33,807 nucleotides of DNA, taken from contig CAMZBI010000024.1 of NCBI GenBank assembly GCA_947304585.1, positions 1 through 33,807 of the forward strand. Direction: 5' to 3'. This document shows positions 6,509-13,664 of the stretch, in pieces. Position 1 is the first letter of the stretch. Each line of letters opens with the position of its first letter. The stretch is from an uncultured Clostridia bacterium (lineage in GTDB: Bacteria > Bacillota > Clostridia > UBA1212). A program made the translations under genes and the position numbers. The notes under the pieces were generated by a model. It saw nothing but the letters and a program-made list of their open reading frames with translations, was not told where the DNA came from and did no database searches.

Positions 6509-7261
6509 ATGGAAAAACAAGTCTACAGCAGCATCATATTCGCCAACGGCCCGGTCAGGGTGATCTACGAGGACAACCACATGATCTGCGTCGTAAAACC
6601 CGCAGGGATACTGTCCCAAAGCGACGTCAGCGGCGACGCCGACATGCTGACCCTTGTGAAAGAGGACTTGGCGGTAAGAGGCGGAAAACCCGGGGCGGCC
6701 TTTGCGGGCCTTGTCCACAGGCTTGACCGCAACACCGGCGGCACCATGGTCTTTGCAAAGACCTCAAAAGGCGCCGCGAGGCTGTCCAAAGAGCTTCGGG
6801 AAAACCGTTTCCGCAAGTGCTATTTTGCCTTGGCGGAGGGAATTTTTGACGCTGGGGAGACCCGGATCCTCACCGACAAGCTTTTGAAGGACGAAAAAAC
6901 AAACACAGTGACGGTGTCGGAGGAGGGAAAGACCAGCGTGCTGGCGGTGAAGACCATTGGCGCCTCCGGCGGCTACTCTCTCATCGCGGCAGCCCCGATC
7001 ACAGGGCGGACCCACCAGATACGGGCGCAACTTGCCCATGCGGGACATCCCCTCTGCGGAGACGTGAAGTACGGAGGCAAGAGGGTCGGGAACAACTTTC
7101 TGGGGCTTTGGTCCGCATTGGTGGCGGTGAAGCACCCGGTGAGGGACGAGGAAATGGTCTTTTTCAGCGTGCCGGAGCAGGAGTCCTGCTGGAAGCTGTT
7201 CGACAAAAAGGTCTATGAAGAGGCGCTTGGCGTCATGGAAGAGGTTGCGGAGAAAAAATGA
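6509..7261 (+). CDS. RluA-family pseudouridine synthase
   Basis: The 250-aa enzyme carries the RluA signature HRLDRNTGG near residue 71, with the catalytic Asp, and the motif GRTHQIRAQLAHAGHPLCGD near 166. It should convert specific uridines in rRNA or tRNA to pseudouridine; the target site cannot be assigned. No N-terminal S4 domain is present, so it is a compact RluA-type member. The start is uncertain. The ATG at 6509 (MEKQVYSS) is the best upstream choice but has no SD, and a TTG at 6458 is also in frame. The stop overlaps the next start by 4 nt (ATGA), so it is co-translated with the THUMP methyltransferase. Confidence 0.88.
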   Translation: MEKQVYSSIIFANGPVRVIYEDNHMICVVKPAGILSQSDVSGDADMLTLVKEDLAVRGGKPGAAFAGLVHRLDRNTGGTMVFAKTSKGAARLSKELRENRFRKCYFALAEGIFDAGETRILTDKLLKDEKTNTVTVSEEGKTSVLAVKTIGASGGYSLIAAAPITGRTHQIRAQLAHAGHPLCGDVKYGGKRVGNNFLGLWSALVAVKHPVRDEEMVFFSVPEQESCWKLFDKKVYEEALGVMEEVAEKK

Positions 7262-8484
7262 TGAAAGAGTTGAATCTGATTGCGACGACCACGTTTGGTC
7301 TTGAGGCGGTGCTGAACCGGGAACTTGAGGACATTGGCGTCAAAGAGCATGCCACGATCAACGGACGGACCTATTTCAAGGGAGACGTGAGGACCCTTGC
7401 CAAGGCCAATCTGTGGCTCAGGACAGCCGACAGGATATTCCTCAACATGGGCGAGTTCAAGGCTCTGACGTTTGAGGAACTTTTCCAGGGGGTCAAGAGG
7501 ATCCGCTGGGAGGATCTTTTGCCAAGGGACGCCTGCTTCATAGTCAACGCCCGCTCCGTGAAGTCGAAGATCTACAGTCTCCGGGACATACAGGCCGTTT
7601 CGAAAAAGGCCATTGTGGAGAGGTTGAAAAAGGCTTACGGCTGCGAGACCCTTCCCGAGACGGGGACGAAGTACATGCTTGAAATTGCCTTCTTAGAGGA
7701 CAAAGTTACGGTCATCGCAGACACTTCGGGCCACGGTCTCAACAGACGGGGCTACAGGCAGGAGGTCGGCAAGTCGCCCATTAAGGAGACGTTGGCGGCG
7801 GGGCTTATCATGGTGAGCCGTTGGCGTCCGGACAGACCGTTCATGGACCCCTTCTGCGGGACGGGCACCTTCGGGATCGAGGCGGCAATGATAGGCATGA
7901 ACATTGCACCTGGCCTCAAGGCGGAGTTTGACGCCGAAAAATGGGAGGGCTTTTCCCCGGAGATCTGGGAAGAAGAGCGGATCGCGGCGATAAAGGCTAT
8001 CAACAGAAACGCCAATCTCAGGATCTACTGCTCGGACATCGACTATTTCCAGCTGAAGCTTGCGGAGAAGCACGCGGAATTGGCGGGTGTGGGCGGTCAT
8101 ATCCATTTCCAGAAAATCGATTATTCAGAGACCGGGTCCAGGTACGACTACGGCTTCATAATCACCAATCCCCCCTACGGCGAGAGACTTCTGGAAAAGG
8201 AGGCTGCGGAGGAGATATACCGGGGGATGGGAAAACATTTCAGTGAGACGTTCCCCACCTGGTCGGTGTACGTTATCACCTCCTGCGGCATTTTCGAGAA
8301 GCTTTACGGTAAGACCGCCGACAAGAAGCGGAAGATCTACAACGGCGGCATAAAATGCGACTACTACCAGTTCTTCGGGCCGAAGCCGCCAAAGCCAAGG
8401 ACAGCACCTGAAGAAACCAAAACTGAAGAGACAAAGCCCGGAGAGGGCACCGCAGCAGAGGCCGCGAAAGCAGAGGAGTCCTGA
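7258..8484 (+). CDS. THUMP-domain class I RNA methyltransferase (RlmL/YpsC-like)
   Basis: The 408-aa protein has an N-terminal ferredoxin-like/THUMP region (about 1-160), then a SAM-binding motif DPFCGTGT near residue 198 and the catalytic motif TNPPYGERL near 303. NPPY is typical of N2-guanine methyltransferases. The family includes the m2G2445 enzyme of 23S rRNA (N-terminal part of E. coli RlmKL) and YpsC of Bacillus. The last 35 residues are a low-complexity P/E/T/K/A tail that is probably disordered. The gene overlaps the pseudouridine synthase stop by 4 nt, giving a two-gene RNA-modification operon. Confidence 0.9.
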   Translation: MMKELNLIATTTFGLEAVLNRELEDIGVKEHATINGRTYFKGDVRTLAKANLWLRTADRIFLNMGEFKALTFEELFQGVKRIRWEDLLPRDACFIVNARSVKSKIYSLRDIQAVSKKAIVERLKKAYGCETLPETGTKYMLEIAFLEDKVTVIADTSGHGLNRRGYRQEVGKSPIKETLAAGLIMVSRWRPDRPFMDPFCGTGTFGIEAAMIGMNIAPGLKAEFDAEKWEGFSPEIWEEERIAAIKAINRNANLRIYCSDIDYFQLKLAEKHAELAGVGGHIHFQKIDYSETGSRYDYGFIITNPPYGERLLEKEAAEEIYRGMGKHFSETFPTWSVYVITSCGIFEKLYGKTADKKRKIYNGGIKCDYYQFFGPKPPKPRTAPEETKTEETKPGEGTAAEAAKAEES

Positions 8485-8509
8485 GAAATCTTGAGGAATC
8501 CTTAAACGG

Positions 8510-8538
8510 TGGAAAAAGGTCTGCCCAAGTGGTAAAAT
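8510..8538 (+). promoter_or_regulatory. Candidate promoter of xseB
   Basis: TGGAAA (8510-8515) and TAAAAT (8533-8538) are 17 nt apart. The TAAAAT -10 type recurs at 16079 and 32907. Confidence 0.5.
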
Positions 8539-8579
8539 TCAAATAACAAAGACGGTACTAAAGCGGGAGGCGCAGCGAT

Positions 8580-8804
8580 ATGGAAAACGTTATCGGCGAA
8601 AACAACGGCAACGCCGAAGAAAAGAAAATGACTTTTGAGGAAGCCTACGAGAGGCTTGAGCAGATCGTGGCCCGCATGGAGAGCGGAAAACTGACCCTTG
8701 AAGAGTCGGTGAAGGCCTACGAAGAAGGGGCCAAGCTGGTCAAATACTGCGAGGCCGAGCTGGAAAGATACGAAGACGTGATAAAAAAACTGGCCGGGGA
8801 CTGA
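8580..8804 (+). CDS. xseB: Exodeoxyribonuclease VII small subunit
   Basis: The 74-aa protein contains the XseB core MTFEEAYERLEQIVARMESG and LTLEESVKAYEEG, which forms a two-helix hairpin. It partners with XseA to degrade single-stranded DNA. About 16 N-terminal residues precede the usual family start; the in-frame MTFEEA Met is internal. The SD GCGGGAGG (8564-8571) fits the ATG at 8580. XseA is not in the window. dxs follows, a common neighbour in Clostridia, but a terminator hairpin lies between them. Confidence 0.93.
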   Translation: MENVIGENNGNAEEKKMTFEEAYERLEQIVARMESGKLTLEESVKAYEEGAKLVKYCEAELERYEDVIKKLAGD

Positions 8805-8848
8805 GTCTCTCGCGGCAATAATACATTTTTACGATCCGATAAAGGATT

Positions 8849-8891
8849 AAAAAAGCCCGCAGGCGCAACTGCGCTGAAAACAGGCTTTTTT
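8849..8891 (+). terminator. Terminator hairpin between xseB and dxs
   Basis: AAAAAAGCC (8849-8857) pairs with GGCTTTTTT (8883-8891). An inner GCGCA-AC-TGCGC stem is present. The SD of dxs starts about 10 nt later, which leaves no space for a new promoter. Confidence 0.8.
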
Positions 8892-8911
8892 ATGCTAAAA
8901 AGAGGTTAAAT

Positions 8912-10834
8912 ATGCTTTTTGAGAAAATGCCCGTGCTGCCGGAGGACCTTGCGGCAATGGACGAGAAACAGACAGCGGAGCTCTGTGCGGATTTGAGGAA
9001 ACGGCTTATCGAGACCGTTGCCGAAAACGGCGGACATCTGGCGTCGAATCTCGGGGCGGTGGAACTCACCGTCGCCCTCTATTCCGTATACGATCCCCAC
9101 AGGGACAGGGTCATCTGGGACGTGGGGCACCAGAGCTACGTTCATAAAATACTCACCGGTCGGGACGCAGGGATGGATCATCTCAGACATCCCGAGGGGA
9201 CTGCGGGCTTTCCCAAACTTGCGGAGAGCGACGCCGACGCCTTCAACACAGGCCACAGTTCCACTTCCGTTTCAGCGGCCATTGGCTACGCCCGGGGCTT
9301 TGAGCTCAGCGGTGAGAAGAGGCACGTAATTGCGGTCATTGGCGACGGAGCCCTCACCGGGGGTATGGCTTACGAGGCCCTGAACGACCTTGCCCAGTCC
9401 CGCACGAAAGTCATCGTGGTGCTCAACGACAACGGCATGTCCATCGACAAAAACGTGGGCGGCCTTGCCAAATATCTCGGAAAAATACGAAAAAAACACT
9501 CCTATCTGCGGGCCAAGAGAAACCTGCGCCGTTTCCTCCAGAGAATTCCGGGGATCGGCAGACCTGTGGCCAAGCTTCTCACAAAGATCAAAAACCGTGT
9601 GAAACACTGGGTGGTGGAGGGCAAGTTCTTCGAAAATCTGGGCCTTTACTACCTGGGACCTATCGACGGCCACGACGTCTATGCGATGAAGATGATCTTC
9701 GAACGGGCCAATGAGATCGACGGCCCTGTCCTTGTCCACGTCCAGACCCAGAAAGGCCACGGCTACGAACCGGCGGAAAAGAACCCGGAGATATACCACG
9801 GAGTGCCCGGCTTTGACCCCGCCACAGGCGAGGTGAAGAAGAGCACCCGCTGCTCCCTTTCCAAGAGTTTTTCAAGGACCCTTTGCGATCTTGCCGAAAA
9901 GGACGAAAAGATCACGGCGGTCACTGCGGCAATGTCGATCGGCACCGGCCTTCAGGAGTTTGCAGAAAAATACCCGGGAAGGCTGTTTGACGTTGGCATT
10001 GCGGAGCCCCATGCGATAACGATGGCTGCGGGACTTGCCCTTGCGGGAAGAAAGCCTGTGGCAGTGATATATTCCACCTTCCTTCAGCGGGCCTACGACC
10101 AGATCCTCCACGACGTGGCTCTCCAGAAGCTGCCGATGGTGATAGGTCTTGACAGGGCGGGTCTTTGCGGATACGACGGCGAGACCCACCACGGGATTTA
10201 TGATTTTGCCTATATCGGCCACATTCCTTTCACAACGGTAGCCGCCCCCTCGTCGGCCTCCCAGCTGGATCTCATGCTTAGGATGGCTGTGAAAGTCTAC
10301 GACGAAGACTCGGAAATCCCGGAGGACAGAAGGCTTTTTGTGATCAGATATCCTGCAAGAGAGCGGTTCACCCACGAAGAGGACCCTGATTTCATCAAAA
10401 GCGGGCTGGAATACGGCAAGGGTGCGATCTGTTTTGACAGCCGCAAGCCAGGCAGCGTGTCCGGCGTGGTGATCTTTTCCATTGGCGAGGTCCTGGAGCA
10501 GGCCTTTGAGGCGGCTCAGATACTAAAGGATTCCGGTATCCCGGCGGTGGTCTTTGACGCAAAATTCTTCGAGCCTCTTGACGCCGAGGCAATCGTCTCC
10601 CTTGCCAGATACGCCAATGTGATCGTGACCTGCGAGGATGCGATCTCCGACGGAGGTTTTTCCGAAAAAGTGCGGCTTCTGCTGGCCGAGAGAAACATCA
10701 GCGGCAACACCGCCTGCTTTGCGCTGCCCAACACCCTTATCCCCAACGACTCGGTGGAAAACCAGCTGGCGTCCTGCGGCATATCGGCGGAGAACATTGC
10801 CGGGGTCTGCAAGAAGATGCTGGCCAAGGACTGA
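8912..10834 (+). CDS. dxs: 1-deoxy-D-xylulose-5-phosphate synthase
   Basis: The 640-aa enzyme condenses pyruvate and glyceraldehyde 3-phosphate to DXP, the first step of the MEP isoprenoid pathway and a source of thiamine and pyridoxal precursors. Visible marks are SNLGAVELTVALY near residue 45, WDVGHQSYVHKILTGR near 70, the TPP motif GDGALTGGMAYEALND near 144 with NDN near 172, and the transketolase half with DVGIAEPHAITMAAGLA near 360 and DRAGLCGYDGETHHG near 415. Length is close to the usual 620-640. The ATG at 8912 is preceded by AGAGG (8901-8905). The upstream terminator-like hairpin may act as an attenuator. tlyA follows after 22 nt. Confidence 0.97.
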   Translation: MLFEKMPVLPEDLAAMDEKQTAELCADLRKRLIETVAENGGHLASNLGAVELTVALYSVYDPHRDRVIWDVGHQSYVHKILTGRDAGMDHLRHPEGTAGFPKLAESDADAFNTGHSSTSVSAAIGYARGFELSGEKRHVIAVIGDGALTGGMAYEALNDLAQSRTKVIVVLNDNGMSIDKNVGGLAKYLGKIRKKHSYLRAKRNLRRFLQRIPGIGRPVAKLLTKIKNRVKHWVVEGKFFENLGLYYLGPIDGHDVYAMKMIFERANEIDGPVLVHVQTQKGHGYEPAEKNPEIYHGVPGFDPATGEVKKSTRCSLSKSFSRTLCDLAEKDEKITAVTAAMSIGTGLQEFAEKYPGRLFDVGIAEPHAITMAAGLALAGRKPVAVIYSTFLQRAYDQILHDVALQKLPMVIGLDRAGLCGYDGETHHGIYDFAYIGHIPFTTVAAPSSASQLDLMLRMAVKVYDEDSEIPEDRRLFVIRYPARERFTHEEDPDFIKSGLEYGKGAICFDSRKPGSVSGVVIFSIGEVLEQAFEAAQILKDSGIPAVVFDAKFFEPLDAEAIVSLARYANVIVTCEDAISDGGFSEKVRLLLAERNISGNTACFALPNTLIPNDSVENQLASCGISAENIAGVCKKMLAKD

Positions 10835-10856
10835 CCGTTTGAAATTGATTGAAGTC

Positions 10857-11582
10857 ATGAGACTTGACGTTTATCTCACCCAAAACGCCAAATATGCCAG
10901 CCGCACGAGGGCGGAGCGGGCCGTAAAAGCGGGCTGCGTCAGCGTCAACGGCAAAACTGAGACGAGGTGCTCGGCCGAGGTCTCGGAGGGGGACACGATC
11001 CTCTGCCTCCCGGACCCGGTTCAGTATGTCTCCAGGGGAGCGCTTAAGCTGCTTTTCGCCCTGAATCATTTTGGCGTTGACGTCAAGGATAAAAGGGCTG
11101 CGGACATTGGCGCGTCAACCGGCGGCTTCACACAGGTGCTGCTGGAGAGAGGGGCCAAAAGCGTACTTGCAGTGGACGTGGGGAGAGGCCAACTGGATCC
11201 TGTTCTCATTGGCGACGGCAGGGTCACAAGCCTTGAAAAAACAGACGTCAGAAGCCTGGACCCGGAAACAACAGGGCGTTTTGATATACTGACCTGCGAC
11301 TGTTCCTTTATATCCCTCAAGGAGATCCTGGGGGCCTGTGCAGACCTTATGGAGCCGGGCGGCCGCGGCATTTTCCTGATAAAGCCCCAATTTGAAGTTG
11401 GACGGGGAAAAATAGGAAAAAAGGGCATCGTGAAAGACGCGAAGGCCAGGGCGGAAGCGGTGAAAGACGTGCTGGAATTTGCCGGAAAACTGGGTCTTTT
11501 CCCCGAAAAAGAGGAGGCCGAATCCCCTGTTCAGGGCGGCGACGGCAACATCGAATACCTGGTCTTCCTGAAGAAACAGTGA
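10857..11582 (+). CDS. tlyA: TlyA-family rRNA (cytidine-2'-O)-methyltransferase
   Basis: The 241-aa protein has an N-terminal S4 RNA-binding domain (MRLDVYLTQNAKYASRTRAE; about 1-60) and an FtsJ-like methyltransferase domain with DIGASTGGFTQVLLERGA near 82, the acidic AVDVGRGQLDP and CDCSFISL motifs, and IKPQFEVGRGKIGKKGIV near 175. TlyA methylates 2'-hydroxyls of cytidines in 16S and/or 23S rRNA. It was once called a hemolysin, but that activity is doubtful. The ATG at 10857 matches the family start although the SD is weak. It lies 22 nt after dxs, an order common in Firmicutes. Confidence 0.95.
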   Translation: MRLDVYLTQNAKYASRTRAERAVKAGCVSVNGKTETRCSAEVSEGDTILCLPDPVQYVSRGALKLLFALNHFGVDVKDKRAADIGASTGGFTQVLLERGAKSVLAVDVGRGQLDPVLIGDGRVTSLEKTDVRSLDPETTGRFDILTCDCSFISLKEILGACADLMEPGGRGIFLIKPQFEVGRGKIGKKGIVKDAKARAEAVKDVLEFAGKLGLFPEKEEAESPVQGGDGNIEYLVFLKKQ

Positions 11583-11604
11583 GCCCGGGGAGCCTTCGGT
11601 TCTA

Positions 11605-11633
11605 TTGATTTTTTAAGGTTTACGAGGTATACT
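11605..11633 (+). promoter_or_regulatory. Promoter of hpf
   Basis: TTGATT (11605-11610) and TATACT (11628-11633) are separated by 17 nt, about 60 nt before the start codon. Confidence 0.75.
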
Positions 11634-11694
11634 GATAGTGAGAGAAACAGAACGGATAGAAGACAAAGACTGAAAAACGATGGGAGGTAATTTT

Positions 11695-12243
11695 ATGACA
11701 GTCAGATTTACCACAAAAGACGCAACAGTTTACGACAAGGACCGAAAGGCGATGGAGAAAAAGCTCTCCCAGCGGCTCAAACGTTATTTCGGCGATGATT
11801 CCGTGGAGGCGGCGGTGAAGATCTCCGAGACAAAACTCGGTTTTAAGGCGGAGATCACGGTTCCCTATTACGGATACGAGATGCGCGCAGAAGCGGCGTC
11901 AAACGACGGTCTCTACAAGGCTTTCGACGATGCGGTGGACGTCCTTGAGCGCAGAATGACAAAGCACAAGGATAAGATCATCAGCCGCAAGGGCAAGGGA
12001 ACTCAGCCCGAGATCAAAGCTGAAGCTGAACCGGTTGCAGAAAGCTCGTATGCCACGGACGAGGATTTCAAGATCGTAAAGGTCAAACGCTACGAATTCA
12101 AGCCCATGACCACCCAGGAGGCGATCCTCAACATGGAGACCCTGGGACACGATTTTTACGTATTTCTGAACGCCGAAGAGGATACTATCTGCACGATTTA
12201 CAGACGCAAGGACGGCGGCTACGGCATGGTGGCGCCAAAGTGA
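11695..12243 (+). CDS. hpf: Ribosome hibernation promoting factor, long form
   Basis: The 182-aa protein has the N-terminal S30AE/YfiA fold (about 1-100; MTVRFTTKDATVYDKDRKA) and the C-terminal dimerisation domain (about 122-182; VKVKRYEFKPMTTQEAILNM and HDFYVFLNAEE). The long form pairs two 70S ribosomes into inactive 100S dimers during slow growth. The start is the ATG at 11695 after GGGAGGT; a second ATG at 11680 overlaps the SD. It has its own promoter. A candidate structured RNA follows downstream. Confidence 0.95.
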   Translation: MTVRFTTKDATVYDKDRKAMEKKLSQRLKRYFGDDSVEAAVKISETKLGFKAEITVPYYGYEMRAEAASNDGLYKAFDDAVDVLERRMTKHKDKIISRKGKGTQPEIKAEAEPVAESSYATDEDFKIVKVKRYEFKPMTTQEAILNMETLGHDFYVFLNAEEDTICTIYRRKDGGYGMVAPK

Positions 12244-12271
12244 TATAAAGACTGATTTTTGACAAAACAGA

Positions 12272-12296
12272 CGGCGGGACCATTGCGGCCCCGCCG
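12272..12296 (+). terminator. GC-rich hairpin after hpf, weak terminator
   Basis: CGGCGGG (12272-12278) pairs with CCCGCCG (12290-12296). No T-run follows, so termination here is uncertain. Confidence 0.4.
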
Positions 12297-12310
12297 CAAC
12301 TTATATTGAG

Positions 12311-12442
12311 GGTCCCCGAAGCTTGAAGGGGACGCAGATTTTGCCTATGAGGGAAACGCCTGGCCCGAGATGATGTTCAAGCAATCTGCGGGTAAAGATT
12401 CTGAAAAAAAACACTATAGGAGTGCGGTCTTTGGCTTTTTTT
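12311..12442 (+). ncRNA. Candidate structured small RNA downstream of hpf
   Basis: Three hairpins follow in order. The first is GTCCCC/GGGGAC (12312-12317 / 12328-12333). The second is GCAGATT/AATCTGC (12334-12340 / 12383-12389), enclosing about 40 nt with GAGGGA and TGGCCCGA. The third is a terminator-like element (AAAGA...CACT/AGTG...TCTTT, 12394-12432) followed by seven T (12436-12442). No open frame fits. No known RNA family was assigned. Part of the interior recalls S-box riboswitch words, but the spacing is wrong and no plus-strand gene follows. Confidence 0.5.
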
Positions 12443-12527
12443 GTGCGATTAAAAAACAACTATACTTCGGATGAGGGGGAAAATGGTTTAATAATCTATA
12501 GACTGTTATTTTCCATCACATGCACTT

Positions 12528-13136
12528 TTAGGCCAACTGAATTACTGTCCGCAATTCTCCTGTATCCAGATCTTCAAAAACATATCTGAATAAATCGCCC
12601 TCGTGGGACTGTGAAACAAATCTCATTGGCGACAAAGTCCCCATTGGCCATTCGGGTTCTTGAACCCAATTGGGGTGCTTGTTGTTCCGGCACGGAAACA
12701 CTTGTTTTAGCCTCTTCTTGAGGCGTATGCGGGAAGGCTCTTTGCTTATGATAGTTCGAAGCATATCATCGATTTCAAAACCTCCAATGTAATCCAGATT
12801 TAGCTTTTCCAAAAGATCCGCAGCAGTCTCGTTCCGCGGTTCATGACATTCTATAGAAGGATAATTATACTTGACAAGGGCGCTGATCAGACCATATGCC
12901 GTCAAAGGATTATAAGAAAACGCCAGCAAGAAAGACTTTACGCTATAATTGTTCGTCTCAAGACCTTGTACATTCCCAAACATTTTTCTAAACGCACAGT
13001 CTTCATTACTTATATCTGCAGGGACAAGTTTCTGCATTTCATTCCAGATTTCCGGGTGAATACTAAGATCGTTTTCAAATTCTTCATGCGAAATCTTACC
13101 TTCAGCATAGCCAATTATTTCATTCAAAAAGTCCAT
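12528..13136 (-). CDS. Hypothetical protein, 202 aa
   Basis: I do not recognise this protein. It is soluble, with no signal peptide or membrane segment. The N-terminal 130 residues look helical (MDFLNEIIGYAEGKISHEEF, then a SFLLAFSYNPLTAYGLISAL segment). The C-terminal 55 residues are rich in aromatic and acidic residues, with WVQEPEWPMG and a closing strand pattern FRYVFEDLDTGELRTVIQL. Similar tails occur in small cytoplasmic proteins of Firmicutes, some of them immunity-like, but this is only an impression. Base composition is AT-richer than the flanking housekeeping genes. A -10-like TATACT lies on the minus strand near 13174-13179. It faces the opposite way to its neighbours and may be acquired. 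Confidence 0.7.
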   Translation of the reverse strand: MDFLNEIIGYAEGKISHEEFENDLSIHPEIWNEMQKLVPADISNEDCAFRKMFGNVQGLETNNYSVKSFLLAFSYNPLTAYGLISALVKYNYPSIECHEPRNETAADLLEKLNLDYIGGFEIDDMLRTIISKEPSRIRLKKRLKQVFPCRNNKHPNWVQEPEWPMGTLSPMRFVSQSHEGDLFRYVFEDLDTGELRTVIQLA

Positions 13137-13664
13137 ATTTAAACCTCACATTTTAAGAAAATGCTCTATAAAGTTAGTATACCCTATAAATTTATGCAAA
13201 ATTGTATGAGACGCTTTCGTCATAGGAACGATTACATCACTGTTGCTAATCCCAAAAATGTGATGAAGCTCTATCCGGTACCCATCATACCCAACCGGAG
13301 CCTTGCCTTGCGACATAAGATAGATGAGTGTTTTGATTATACATCCTTTCAGGAGGTCAAATCAATTTATTTTAAATATCGCCACCCCGTCGAGTTCCCG
13401 TGGGCGGCCGGCTTGAATAAAGCCGCGTTTTGGAATATAATCGTCAGGCGGAAAGTCGCATTTTTACAAAAAACATTATCACCGTAACAGGCGGTTTTAC
13501 ACGGACCGGAAGAGGGGTCTTGCGAAGACGGGAGAAGTTGCGGAGCGTAAGGCGAAGGCCGGGGATTATATTGGCGGCACCTCCGGAGAGCCACGGGGCA
13601 GCGCTTGGAAGGGTGGGAGGCCGGACATGACCAAACAAGGAACAAAAACAGGGAGCGGCACATT
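13137..13664. other. Intergenic region without recognisable gene
   Basis: This 528-bp gap separates the minus-strand hypothetical gene from the large lipoprotein gene. Its left half is AT-rich and holds the presumed promoter of the minus gene. Its right half (13490-13640) is G-rich and purine-rich and may be a long 5' leader. Open frames through it have no SD or protein-like composition. No riboswitch was recognised. Confidence 0.5.

Noticed and set aside
12341..12400. SAM-I (S-box) riboswitch
   Set aside because: GAGGGA and GGCCCGA are present, but the loop between them is too long, the GCAACC/GGUGC partners are missing, and no gene follows on the plus strand.
13161..13487. 108-codon frame in the gap before the beta-helix lipoprotein
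   Set aside because: No SD and no recognisable protein features; it overlaps the presumed promoter of the minus-strand gene.
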